Shown: positions 11,621-23,489 of the stretch, in pieces
Position numbering within the stretch: the stretch's first letter is position 1
How the letters are laid out: every line of letters begins with the position of its first letter
NCBI GenBank assembly: GCA_024036415.1
Contig: JAMWET010005045.1
Location: forward strand, 125,001-189,000
DNA length: 64,000 nt
DNA from: Prochilodus magdalenae
Lineage: Eukaryota; Chordata; Actinopteri; Characiformes; Prochilodontidae
Direction: 5' to 3'
Notes under the pieces: model-generated
What the model was told of the DNA's origin: nothing
The model's database searches: none
What the model saw: the letters and a program-made list of their open reading frames with translations, nothing else
Program-made: the position numbers and the translations under genes

Positions 11621-11877
11621 ATCCAGTTGATTATACCTCCTGACCCTCACCTTGCCCTTTAGTTAGCTACCCTATTGGGTGGAGCCAACAGAATCCGTAG
11701 GTTCATAACAAACACTGACACTGTTTATGTACAGGATGTTATTGTATTATCGCTGTTGTGATGTATTGTATATGTCGATATTATTAGTTTATGGTATGTA
11801 TGTTAGGGTGTTTATAACACACACACCATACATGTGAGTATTGGTGTACATAAAATACATTATATGTGTGAATATTA

Positions 11878-12080
11878 GGGCATTTATCTGACGCTCTTAT
11901 CCAGAGCGACTTGCAAGGTTAATCATATCACAGGGAGGCCAGTGTAGTGTTAGGAGTCTTGCCCAGGGACTCTTATTGGCGTAGCACAGCATAGTCACCC
12001 AGACCAGGAATCCAACCCTAGTCTCCCACATGTTGCGGTAGATTACTGAAAAGTGTAGCTATCCGTTGCCCCACACCAAC
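11878..12080 (-). mobile_element. tRNA-derived SINE, copy 1
   Basis: Read on the minus strand it starts GTTGGTGTGGGGC (decayed A-box side) and ends TCGCTCTGGATAAGAGCGTC then AGATAAATG, the 3' tail common in teleost SINEs. The B-box region is diverged. Confidence 0.75.
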
Positions 12081-12084
12081 TACA

Positions 12085-13285
12085 TGTGAAAAGCAGTGTC
12101 TTTTAAAGGTTTTTTTAAAGACAATATAAACACAAATATTAAAGACATATATTAATATTCATTTATTTGAAATCATTGTCTGTTTTATCATAATATACCT
12201 GTGAATATTGGTGCATTTGAGCATTTTATTGCATTCCTAAATACACTATACTTCTGATTATATTATATACCCTGTGCATATTGTAGATTATAGATTCCTT
12301 TTATGGAGTTCATATGTGACTGGATTCTTTCCAGGGCCTAATAGTTTAAACAGAATATTTTGCACACGTTTCTGATTATAGAATAATGATAGTAGTTCCT
12401 CAAAAAGCAAAATGCCTTTTATTTGCTTCCCTTCTTTTATTATCATTCCCTATTTTAGGAGTACAAGACTGAAACTATATTTAGTCAAACTAGTCACATG
12501 TTTGCATGTTATCCAAGATGGATAGCTTGCAGGGTTTACCATCCAGATGGACCATCCAGCTTCCATCATTGTAGGACAAACACTGAGAGTTTTGTTTTGT
12601 GAATTGTCTGTCTGTTTAACTAACACAATTTATTATTATTATTATAACAGCTTCTGGAGGTGTGACACCACCACTGCTACATGCTGAGTCAGAGTAGGAG
12701 TGGAAACAGCTTTTACAGCTTTACCTCAGTCCTCAGGACACAACACTGATTTACCACCAGTCATTTCACCGTCACCTCTCCCTCACTCTGTACTGCCATG
12801 TTCTGTGACCTCAGCAGAGCTGCTCTGCCAGCTGAGGATAAAAGGCTGGAAACTGTCACTGCAATTCAATGTCAGTGTGAAACATCATCAAACTGGCCAT
12901 AAACGTATCAGTATGCTTCCCTTCACCGTTTTGATCTTAGTTCTTTAGTTTTAGCACTGGATGTAGCTACAATGTGATGGAAGATGACAGTACACCAGTT
13001 AGCATGGTGCTACCTGCTTGAAGCATGTAGAGTTGTTTAATAATCTCTAATATATTTGATTTCTGACACTGAGACCTGGGCCGACTTCTTCTTTTTTTTT
13101 GGCTTTTAATTTTATCAAGTCATTAAAACAAATTCCTGATTACAGTGGTGGCCTGGCAGTGAAAGCCCGCAGTTAATATTATATTTAATAGACATTATTG
13201 CATGCTCAGTGTCAGGGCGTCCAGTATTGGGCCAATGAACCACCAAGCAACCATCAAGCCCTACCAAACCCCCGTTTTATACCCT
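12085..13285. other. Non-coding sequence, nothing recognised
   Basis: AT-rich with a TTATTATTATTATT run near 12630. The only open frame of size (12700-12948) shows no recognisable features. Confidence 0.35.
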
Positions 13286-13287
13286 CG

Positions 13288-13366
13288 TGGTCAAAGGAAT
13301 AGTTGCACCCAGAAGGAAGTGTGGAATTGTAATGCTGTTGGAGGGAAGATGCAGAAAGATAAAGGT
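13288..13366 (-). repeat. Tc1-like terminal fragment
   Basis: AATAGTTGCACCCAGAAGGA followed by TGTGGAATTGTAATGCTGTT matches the end regions at 29655-29725 and 45190-45225. It is a solitary end of the Tc1-like lineage. Confidence 0.6.
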
Positions 13367-15230
13367 TGTGGCTATTAGCCAGTTATGCTAATACTGCCGG
13401 CACCACAAACAAAGCAGAGTCAAAGGGACCGGGAAAGTCCAACTGGGGAGAGAACCTCCAAAACGTTACTTTAACAGGACGTAGAGAAATAATTAAAAAT
13501 GATCAAGTGGAAATGCGATTAACGTTAAACACAAAGATCAGCTAACAACAAAGTAGCTGCCAGTCAGTATGTGGAAAATGCTGAAGCCCTCTGGAGCCCA
13601 GTTGAGGGAAAGCAGAAATAGAGAGGAAGACGGCAGGAAGACAGCTATAACGGATATGATGAATGAATAGTATTGTATGGTAATAGTTATATTTAGATGC
13701 TCGGGGCAAAGTTAGCTAGCTTAGTAATGTTTGCTAATATAATAAACAGCTAGCTAGCTAGCAAGAGTTAGCCTCAGTTACTCCCACCTTAAATCTGTTA
13801 GGATAAGCTGGAAAGACTGTTAAAGTGTTTGGAGAAATGACTTCATCATTCTGAGCAATACACTTTTCCTGGTAAGCGTGCAGCCTGAGGGAAACATTCA
13901 CTGCCATCTTAGCCTAGTTAGCTAGCCAGTGTTAGCCATGCTTATAACAGTGAACTAAACAGTTTCTTTCAGTGTAACCGATGTATGACTTTAGATATTC
14001 AGTTTCCCTTCATTCATTGTGTTTGATAAGTTCAGCAAACAGCAGCGTGATGCGAGAGAAGTGCTCACTGAGTACATGTTCTGTATATGAATGTTGGGTG
14101 TTATATACTCCTGTTAGTGTTTAGTGTGATATTCCATAATGTGACTTAGCTGCTATTGCCTAGGGCATCACATTGGTCAGGACCGGCTCGGTCTGTATTC
14201 CTTTAGTCTAGCCAATATCACATATTAGCGCTTAGCTTCTTTCGCTCTGTCCAATCATTCATCATCCACATCTTTGTAATTAGCTGTATATTAGCTGTAT
14301 TAATTATTATCCATTGCAAAGTTCCACAGTTTCCCATAACATGCATTACTGGGCAGCCCTGTTCCAAAAGAAACCAGCCAAAAGTGTCGTTTCCAGAATT
14401 TGATTTATTAGGCCGAAGGCATGTAGTTAAATGAGTTTAACTACAAGCATTCAGCAGCCCAGCGTTTTCAACAAATGCCTAAAAATCACAGAAATGCTGA
14501 TTATACCACACATCTATTTACAAGTCATAACTTATATACATTATTATATACAGAATTACAAACAAATAGCTCAGTATTTACATTTAACAACACTGTCTGG
14601 CTCAACACCAACATCTGCAGTGATTTCACTGGTTTCATACAGCACAAATGAACACAGTTTCAAGGACACAGACTTCAGAGCGTATGCTTTTCTTGCCACA
14701 CATCAATTGGACTGTAAGCGGTAGCTGTTTTGCCATGCGGAGTCCAAGGCTTCAACTTCTGGTTATCAGAGAGAACAAATAAAGCCTTGTTGCTGTTGAT
14801 GTCTCTATATGCATGACAGGAGCCCTGAGCATCTGTTTTACACACATGTACACGTTACTGACATATATGTTCACTCAGTCACATAGGAGAACAGCATTTC
14901 TTCAGTAGGACGCACATCTCTTGTTAATATCAGTGTTTGGTTTTGTTTGATAAAGACCAGTTAGCCATATAAATGTGCTGTGCTGAATATACACTGGGAG
15001 AATTTGTGCTTTTAATGCAAGATATCTTTATAAGGTCTGAATTATTATTTCTCCTCCAGTTCTTTTAATTCACCTCATTTCAATGGCAACAACAAAGTCC
15101 CTTGACCTGGCATTGTAACACTTGTGGGGCCTGACCGTAGGTCTATAATATTTCCTCCTGTATTCTACTTATATAGACAATTGTGCCTACCATTAGATAT
15201 TGCATGTGTTGTCTCTCTGTTTTTCGTTTA
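13367..15230. other. Non-coding sequence; minus-strand AATAAA at 14409-14404
   Basis: Mostly unique AT-rich sequence with a GCTAGC cluster at 13748-13763. On the minus strand an AATAAA lies at 14409-14404 after an AT-rich, low-GC stretch (14410-14700), which could be a 3' UTR end, conceivably of ghsr 4.5 kb upstream. This is weak. Confidence 0.25.
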
Positions 15231-15251
15231 TCATTTGCTTCCCCATTTATT

Positions 15252-15325
15252 AATGCTTAGGACCACCACAGGACCATCAGTGAGCAATTATTATTTGGGT
15301 GGTGGACAGTTTTTATTCCACCTAA
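15252..15325. repeat. Fragment of the 40-kb foldback MITE family
   Basis: GGACCACCACAGGACCATCA and TTTGGGTGGTGGACAG echo the GGACCACCACAGAG and GTGGGTGGTGGATCATT of the element at 40022-40486. Confidence 0.45.
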
Positions 15326-15529
15326 TAAACTGCGTGTGAGTCTCCATTCATAGTTTGGTTAACAACCAAAGCAAAACATAATGGCACCACTAGGGGGTGC
15401 TAATAACTGGATAAATGTTTCTCTTAAACATAAAACAAATCTAGAAATGAACTTTTTGAGTGTAAAAATGGATCTTTAAATGACAAATGATAACTGAGCT
15501 GTGGTCGTGGTTACAATACCAAAAAGGCA

Positions 15530-16590
15530 TTGATTGACTATTCTGAATCTACATTAGCATATCTATGCAGGATGAACATGGCCCCAGTGATGGTCCCGAA
15601 TCTACATTAGCATGGCTGCAATGAGATCCTGAATCGACATTAGTAAATCTGTCTGGGATTAGCATAGCCCCAGTTATGGTCTGGAATGTGATGGACATGG
15701 CCACAATTATGGTCCTGAATCGACATTAGCAAATCTGTCTGGGATTAGCATGGGCAAAATAAGGTCCTGAAACTACCTTAGCAAACCTGTCCAGAATTAG
15801 CATAGCCCCAGTTATGTTCTGGAGTCACAATAATGGTCCTGAGTCTGATGAGCATGGCCACAATGATGGTCCTGAATCTACATTAGCAAATCTATTGAGA
15901 ATAAGAATGGGTACAATGCTGGCTAACATCAACATTTGTAAATCGGCCCAGGATTAACATGGCAACAATAATGGTCCTGAATCTGGCAAGCATGGCCACA
16001 ATGATGGTCCTTAATCTATATTAGCAAATCTGTCCAAGAACAGCATGGCCGCAATTTACATTTATGGCATTTAGCTGAGGCTCTTATCCAGAGCAACTTA
16101 CAAGGGTAATCATATTACAGGTAGGCCAATGTGGTGTTAGGAGTCTTACCCAAGGACTCTTATTGGTGAGGCACAGCATAGTCACCTAGACCAGGAATTG
16201 AACCCTAGTCTCCCACATGTGGTGGTGGTGGTTCTCCGGAGGGTAGTCGTGTTATCTGCTGAGCTACACCAACCACATTTGGCAATGATGGTCCTGAATC
16301 TACATTGGCAAATCTGTACAGGACGAACATAGCTGCAGTAATGGTCCTGGATCTGATGAGCATGGCCACAATGGTGGTCCTGAATCTAGATTAGTAAACT
16401 GTTCAGAATAAGCATGGCCGTAATGATGTTACTGAATCTGATGATATCGCTGCAGTGATGGTCCTGAGTCTACAATAGCAAATCTATCCAGAATGAACAT
16501 GGTCACAATGATGGCCCTGAATCTGACAAGCATGGCCACAACAATGGTCCTAAATCCACACTGGCAAATCTGGGGATTAGCATGGATGCA
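15530..16590 (+). repeat. Degenerate ~50-60-bp minisatellite, interrupted by a SINE
   Basis: Diverged copies of AATGATGGTCCTGAATCTAC, then ATTAGCAAATCTGT, then GATTAGCATGGCC. The array stops at about 16054, a SINE follows, and the same unit resumes at 16280. Confidence 0.75.
16055..16274 (-). mobile_element. tRNA-derived SINE, copy 2 (inside a minisatellite)
   Basis: Minus-strand SINE: the A-box side is GGTTGGTGTAGCTCAGCAGA, the B-box region is GGGTTCAATTCC, and the 3' end is GCTCTGGATAAGAGCCTCAG then CTAAATGCCATAAATG. It splits the 50-60-bp minisatellite. Confidence 0.85.
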
Positions 16591-16599
16591 AATATATAA

Positions 16600-17430
16600 G
16601 AACATAATTCTGATGATGATGAGTCAACCTCCACAGGCCACCTCAGGACAGCACTCTAGAGTTTTTGCCAAACTATTGGCAAACTACCATCCAGATTTAT
16701 CAGCTGGCATCAAAAAGGATTACTGATCCAAAACCATGTCCTATGTGAAGAAACCCAGTTCTCCCGTACATACATGCTGGGCTATCCTTTGCTACAAGAT
16801 GACATTTAATATTTGAGGCACACAGTTAGCATGAAGCACAGCACCTTCGCTTCTCCTCATCAGGGGCGAGAGGATGCTGCTGTATCTACAGTGCTCGTTT
16901 TGTCCTCCAGATTTTTTTAATGAAATTTAAGGCAACTGATGTTCTCTCATTCCCTCTATCTCCTTTCTTTTACCAGACACATATATATACAGCAGATATC
17001 AGTGAAGCTTCAAGGCATCACTCGATCTCATCTGTACAGGGCTGGTAATAAAACTCAATGCTCCTCTTCCATCCTCCCTGATCTTCTGAGTTTGATGGTT
17101 CGATGGTTGTTGCTTCCTCTTTGACCAGAGGCCGTCCTCCAGTGTTCAGTATATAATGGGTTTAAAAGTCATCTGATAAGATTGTAATAGAACAGTTTCT
17201 CGCTCCAACCGCCGGTGCATCCATAGTGTAGAGAGTTCTTGTTGTGCTCGCTATGTCACAGAAGGTGAAATGAGATCAGGGACACAGGAAGCATGGTTCC
17301 GCTGAGAGCTCCACTTTCTACCGTTTCTACAGATTTTAAGGTAGGACTGACTTGTGTGCTTGATTTAATATCTATCTTTATATCTTAATATCAGTTCTAG
17401 GCCAACAAACACAGCAAAGGATGATCGTTT
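16600..17430. other. Non-coding sequence, nothing recognised
   Basis: No family-like open frame, RNA gene or repeat was recognised. Confidence 0.35.
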
Positions 17431-17431
17431 T

Positions 17432-17900
17432 GTGACAGCTGAAGAAATTCAACCTGCTGCAGACCCTACTGACCAAAAGGTCCATCCTCACATCATCCAT
17501 AACCATCTGGTTTGGTTCCTCCATCTCCAGCGGCTAATCAGGACAGCAGAGCGGATCATTGCATGTAATCTGCCAACGCTTCAGGACAAGAGCGGGATAA
17601 TGAACAGCGCTGGCAAAGCTGACCCCTCTTATCACCACATCCAGCCACTTCCCTCTGGTACAAGACTCAAGGCCATCAAAACCAGCCCAGCAAGACATGC
17701 TAGCAGCTTTTGGCCCTGGAGCTGTAGCTCATTAACCATGGTGGTCACCTCACACTTTTAGACTTTAAAGCCAAACTGAAACGTACAGCAACTCCTCTGT
17801 AACATAATGCGTATTTGCACATCTGTACAGATGTTCAGTTTCACAAATGTACGTATAATTCTGTAATATTCTGTAAATAATAGTTTTTATAATATATGTA
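17432..17900 (+). pseudogene. LINE ORF2 C-terminal relic and 3' end
   Basis: The translation contains RLIRTAERIIACNLPTLQD, then ADPSYHHIQPLPSGTRLKAI, the standard C-terminal end of CR1/L2/Rex1-group LINE proteins (R-AER..LPTL, DPSH, LPSGRRLRAI). The frame is decayed. AT-rich sequence typical of a LINE 3' UTR follows. Confidence 0.75.
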
Positions 17901-18139
17901 TACTCAGACTTGCATATGTATAGGATATCCTATACATATCTGATATTCTGATATTCCCTTATCCCTTCGGCTCCTTTCCAGGTCTTTATTTTTCCCTTTT
18001 TTATTCTTTTTTCTACTTGTATTTTATTGTACTTTCCCCTTCGTCTGTGTGCTTGTCTGATCTGCTACTATGTCATACAGGTGCGACTCACTTGGTGAAA
18101 TAGAGATTCTGATATCTCCGTCGTTTGGTTGACACTGAC

Positions 18140-18760
18140 TTCCAGCAGTTTGGTTCCCAATGACACTAGCTATTAAATTAGCCCCCAGTGAGAGATGGCA
18201 TAGCTAGCTAATCATAAACCCCCCCTAGCTAATATTAGCGCTGCTACATCTATTCTATAACAATTAAGCTTACATTGACCATAAACAAGCTATTCCTAAC
18301 GATAGGGAGCACGGTGATCCTTGCTTCCAGAACAGCTAGCTCCACAACAATTCCTTATGAGAAAAGGCAGAGTGATTCTCTAGAATGTGAATAATGTTCG
18401 CTAACCTTCCTAGTGAAAGAGAGCAGCTCTGATTCCCCAGGAATTCCAACAAGAATTCCTAATAAGATCCTCCACATCAGCGAACCAACATTAGCCCTAC
18501 AACTATTCCTAGCACGAGATGGCGTAGCAGAACAGCTAGCTGCAATTAGCCCATTGGATCTTCGAATAGCTGTTCCCAGCCAGAACAGCTTGCATGTGAT
18601 TTTCCAGATCAGCTAGATAACGTTAGCTCTTCAGCAGCTATTCCTGGCAAAGTAAGAGGAAAGTCCTGAAAGCTAACATCAGGCCTATAACCTTTCTACC
18701 GAAGAGCATAGTGGTTCTCCCGGTCAGCTAGCTAACTTAGCTAACCAGATCAGGAGCTGT
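18140..18760. repeat. GCTAGCTAA-rich degenerate repeat
   Basis: Recurrent CAGCTAGCTAA/ACATTAGCCC, AGCAGCTATTCCTAGC and GAGATGGCGTAGC motifs at irregular spacing. It is possibly an old tandem array of about 95 bp lying just downstream of the ghsr stop. Confidence 0.4.
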
Positions 18761-18926
18761 TCTTAACTGCTGGGAATTCCTCACTGAGATTTTCCATCCA
18801 AAGGGTTTTCATTTTCTATCACTTATTTTTTGCCCTCACTTGATCGTGTTACGTTTGTGCTGCTAGCTATGAATGCCTTCCTGCGTCCCCGAATGAGAAG
18901 CATGAGGGTATTTGTGTGCCTGGCGG

Positions 18927-19231
18927 TCACAGGCTGACGGTGGATTCGTTGAGTCCCGGGCAACTTTCAGCCTTCGTGACGGATGCCCTCCTGCGCTGCC
19001 GGCCCTGAATTCCAAACAGGCGGCACACAGCGGCCCTGTATTTCTCTGACATGATGTTGTAGAGGATGGGGTTGATGGCAGCGCTGATGTAAAAGAGCAC
19101 AAAGGAGATGAGGCTGCAGTACTGGCTGATCAGAGACATAATGGGAGAACCCGCAGCCGCCGAGGCGGAGATCAGGAAGCGGACCACGTGGAAGGGAAGC
19201 CAGCAAAGGACAAAAGCCAATACCACCACAG
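18927..19231 (-). CDS. ghsr: Ghrelin/GHS receptor family GPCR, exon 2 (TM6-TM7 and tail)
   Basis: Exon 2 completes codon 281 (Ala) and runs to residue 381 and a stop at 18929-18927. The acceptor follows a pyrimidine tract ending in TTTGTAG. Exons 1 and 2 total 1146 bp, exactly 382 codons, which supports the join. TM6 carries CWLPFHV (W291, F294, H295, R298, the pocket residues known in GHSR). TM7 has SQYCSLISFVLFYISAAI followed by NPILYN at 334-339, almost identical to mammalian GHSR and unlike the motilin receptor. The cytoplasmic tail starts SEKYRAAVCRLFGI, has a basic stretch RQRRR that could be a phosphorylation or sorting region, and ends STVSL, comparable to the human STxNT-like end. 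Total length 381 compares with 366 in human; the extra residues sit mostly in ECL2. No obvious minus-strand AATAAA lies close below the stop, so the 3' UTR end is not defined. Confidence 0.92.
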
Positions 19232-19299
19232 CTACAAAGGGGACAGAAAAGAAAGAGGTGAGGACTGACGAAACGCCAAAACACATATCATGCTTTCAC

Positions 19300-19445
19300 A
19301 TTTATCATTTAAACATGTATCTCCATTTTTGTTGAATGGACCAACCGAAATGTCTCAAAACTGCCTTGTAGGACGTCTGGTTCCATTGACTTCCATTCAA
19401 ATTAAATAAAGGTACCTGTTTTTCCTTGGACAGCGGCGATATGTT
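19300..19445 (-). repeat. Interspersed repeat shared with 35395-35600
   Basis: ATGTATCTCCATTTTTGTTG, then GACGTCTGGTTCCATTGACT and TCCATTCAAATTAAAT, which appear in reverse complement and in the same order at 35.4 kb. Confidence 0.65.
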
Positions 19446-20130
19446 GAGCAGCCATGCTGGCCTATACTGGTTTTTCTAGTAAATGTTAAGGTTCCAAGCT
19501 ACACCAGGTATTAGGATGTAGCTATTAAGTCACTGTGGAAAATTACATTTCAGGAACAAACATTTAAAAAAGTTCAAAGCCAGTAAACGATGGTTATCCA
19601 TGGACGTCTAAAATGTGTTTAAATAAATACCAGATACGCGATTTCAATGTTTCAGTGGTTCAAACGGTTAATTTCAGTGGAATTCACCGTAAAAAAAATT
19701 GCCAAGAAATTTGGTAAGGGAATTTAGCTTTTTTCAAGTTTGGTGAACTTTCACATTTGTGTCTCTGAAGGGCGAGGAGGTGATGTGTGCAATTGCAAGT
19801 AGCCAACAAGCTAACATACCAGGTAACAAGCAGGCTGTCTTAAATAAACAGAATTGTATACCAGTACAGATGTCTTCTCACAGATCAGCTATGATATGAT
19901 CCCTTATGGTTTGGAACGTGGAATCGTATAACATGGCAAATCATTGAATTCCAATGAATTAAACAAGGTTCATGCTTAAACGCTAATACAATTAGGTTCC
20001 GTGCTGTTGTATGAATCGCTATGAGTCGTTAGGGTTACACTTAGGGTTGCCACCCGTCCCGTGAACTACGAATTCATTGTTTATTTGGCAATTAAATGTT
20101 GTGTCCCGTATTAAACCAATAGGGACGCGA

Positions 20131-20570
20131 TTTGTTCTGTATTTCTGTAAATGTCCGTAAAATTTCTTCCGTATTTCCGTAAATGTTCGTAAATTTCTTC
20201 CGGATTTCTGTAAATGTCTGTAAATTTGTTCCGTATTTCCGTAAATTTGTTCTGTATTTATGTAAATGTCCGTAAATTTGTTCCGTATTTCTGTAAATGT
20301 ACGTAAATTTGTTCCGTATTTCCGTAAATGTCCGTTAATTTGTTCTCTATTTCTGTAAATGTCCGTAAATTTGTTCCGTATTTCCGTAAATGTTCGGAAA
20401 TTTGTTCCGTATTTCCGTAAATGTGTTCCGTATTTCCGTAAATGTCTGTAAATTTGTTCCGTATTTCCGTAAATGTCTGTAAATTTGTTCTGTATTTCCG
20501 TAAATGTTCATAAATTTGTTCCGTATTTCTGTAAATGTCCGTAAATGTGTTCCGTATTTCCGTAAATGTC
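20131..20570. repeat. 31-bp minisatellite
   Basis: About 14 copies of a unit running GTTCCGTATTTCCGTAAATG then TCTGTAAATTT. It lies in the ghsr intron near the acceptor. Confidence 0.9.
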
Positions 20571-21350
20571 GAATATACACGTCTGTCCCATGTGACTGAT
20601 CACACTTTCCCCAAAACAATGACCCCCCGACCCAGCCCCCCGGAAACAGATCAAATATGGGATGCGATTTTAAACACGTCACTCACACATGACCACGCCC
20701 CCGTCCTTTATTTTCATGAGAAAGTTCACTGGCAGGAACTAAAGAAGCTAACTAGACCAGTTTACCAATGTGGACCCTTTGCCTGAACACCTATAGGCTG
20801 TGTACAATTCTGAAAATCTTCAACCTGTACGTCACCGACAGAACCGACAGAACACTGATCTATAAGGATCATGTAGCATTGATAAAGGAGATGGCCCACT
20901 GTGCTGAACTGGAGCTTACTAATTAGCACAACATCGCTAGCTTCAACGTAAACACCACATCTCCCTCGCTTTAAGAGCTGCAAATAAAGAAATGCTATGA
21001 AGACAATGCAGAGTCACACATCAGGTGACCTACCGTGCCCCGCTCCATTGATAGCAGGCCGTGTTATTATCTCTAATGGGATCTATTAGGCCAAGGAAGA
21101 GCCCCATTGGACCATGCAAACTCTATTTCATGTGTCATTGCTTTCTAAAAAGTGTCACAACAAAATTCATAATGCTACAAACTTCATTTTCTTCCACTGT
21201 CTTTGTCGGGGAGGTTAAAAGAGATGACTTGTGCAGATTTCTAAACCCTTAAACTTATTATTAGGCTCCTCTACACAGATACACAGAAGCTGAACAGCAT
21301 TCCTATCAGCATCCATGCACTATATACATAACCTGAAGCTTATGTAATGG

Positions 21351-22738
21351 CTCCCCTCCCCATGCCTACCTTCCACTGCGTCTCCACCCGCTCCCCTCCC
21401 CATGCCTACCTTCCACTGTGTCTCCACCTGCTCCCCTCCCCATGCCTACCTTCCACTGTGTCTCCACCTGCTCCCCTCCCCATGCCTACCTTCCACTGTG
21501 TCTCCACCCGCTCCCCTCCCCATGCCTACCTCCCATTGTGTCTCCACCCGCTCCCCTCCCCATGCCTACCTCCCACTGTGTCTCCTCCCACTCCCCTCCC
21601 CATACCTACCTTCCATTGTGTCTCCACCCGCTCCCCTCCCCATGCCTACCTTCCACTGTGTCTCCACCTGCTCCCCTCCCCATGCCTACCTCCCATTGCA
21701 TCTCCACCCGCTCCCCTCCCCATACCTACCTTCCATTGTGTCTCCACCCGCTCCCCTCCCCATGCCTACCTTTCACTGTGTCTCCACCTGCTCCCCTCCC
21801 CATGCCTACCTTCAACTGTGTCTCCACCCACTTTCCTCCCCATGCCTACCTCCCATTGTCTCAACCTGCTCCCCTCCCTATACCTACCTCCCATTGTGTC
21901 TCCACCCACTTCCCCTCCCCATGCCTCCCTCCCATTGCATCTCCACCCGCTCCCCTCCCCATGCCTACCTTCCACTGTGTCTCCACACGCTCCCCTCCCC
22001 ATGCCTACCTTCCACTGTGTCTCCAACCGCTCCCCTCCCCATGCCTACCTTCCACTGTGTCTCCACCCGCTCCCCTCCCCATGCCTACCTCCCATTGCAT
22101 CTCCACCCGCTCACCTCCCCATGCCTACCTTCAACTGTGTCTCCATCCACTCCCCTCCCCATGCCTACCTCCCATTGTCTCCACTTGCTCCCCTCCCCAT
22201 GCCTACCTCCCATTGTGTCTCCACCCACTTCCCTTCCCATGCCTACCTCCCATTGTGTTTCCACCTGCTCCCCTCCCCATGCCTACCTCCCATTTTGTCT
22301 CCACCTGCTCCCCTCCCCATGCCTACCTCCCATTATGTCTCCACCTGCTCCCCTCCCCATGCCTACCTCCCATTATGTCTCCACCTGCTCCCCTCCCCAT
22401 GCCTACCTCCCATTGTGTCTCCACCCGCTCCCCTCCCCACGCCTGCCTCCCATTGTGTCTCCACCCACTCCCCTCCCCATGCCTACCTCCCATTGTGTCT
22501 CCACCCGCTCCCCTCCCCACGCCTGCCTCCCATTGTGTCTCCACCCACTCCCCTCCCCATGCCTACCTCCCATTGCATCTCCAGCCACTTCCCTCCCCAT
22601 GCCTACCTCCCACTGTGTCTCCACCCTATCCCCTCCCCATGCCTACCTCCCATTGTGGTCCACCTGCTCCCCTCCCCATGCCTACCTCCCATTGTGTCTC
22701 CACCCACTCCCCTCCCCATGTCTACCTCCCATTGTGTG
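21351..22738. repeat. 40-bp minisatellite
   Basis: About 35 copies of CTCCCCTCCCCATGCCTACC followed by TTCCACTGTGTCTCCACCCG. Because 40 is not a multiple of three, all three plus frames cycle through the same 40-residue pattern and stay open for about 450 residues each. This is an artefact of the repeat, not a gene. The ghsr transcript reads the G-rich strand. Confidence 0.97.
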
Positions 22739-23489
22739 CATCTTTCTTCTATTCCAAGGTTAATGGCTGAGCCACATTGCTGTTGGCTGTAAATGCCAGT
22801 TAACCACATGAAGGAAAACTTTGTTGTGAGTTGTTGGATTGTAGAAATCCTCCTACACCCAATTCAATGCATTCTCAGCCTTGGCTCACTGAATAAGAGG
22901 AGAAACAAGACAATGAGGATAAGTAAAACAAAATGCAAATAGACACGGCTCGGAGCCATTTCAAAAGATAAGTCATGCTGGTATCAATCTGCCAATGCTT
23001 CCCTAAACTTAAACAAGCAAGCTGAAGCCAATAATCCAGACAACAGCTTATGTTAATCAGTCATGTGACCCTTAAACTTGCTGAAATAACAAACACTGTA
23101 TAGTCAAATCAACTTGCAGAATGGCATTCAAAGCCAAACTAGTCATAAAGTAATGAGCTGAAGCAATTCCATTGCACTCAAAACTTCAGAGCAGCTTTTG
23201 AACTTGGGTTGATTATTTTTTGAACCTACAACTGATTAATTGTTTGATTAATTTTTACTGTGAAGAAAAAAGAATCTAAAGAACCTATAGATATAATTGG
23301 AAACATTTCTAGGGTACATTTTTGATGGTTCCAATAACAATATGAATATGTACAAACCTAATCTTAATAAAATAAAAATGGAACAGTATTTGAAATTCAA
23401 ATAGACCCCTAGTACAAAGATAATTCAAGCCTTATCCTAAAATCTTTCAGTTCTTTATTTTTTTAATATATGTACTTATTTTGTATTTG

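Noticed and set aside
14431..14724. 97-residue plus frame
   Set aside because: Low-complexity AT-rich composition and no motif. The opposite strand looks more like UTR sequence.
21351..22738. CRISPR-like array
   Set aside because: Units are contiguous with no unique spacers and the genome is a vertebrate. It is an ordinary minisatellite. The same applies to the 18-, 29-, 30-, 42- and 73-bp arrays.
21347..22792. Three overlapping plus frames of 450-481 residues, Pro/Leu/Ser-rich
   Set aside because: All three frames spell the same cycling peptide of a 40-bp array, which shows it is non-coding. It lies antisense in the ghsr intron.
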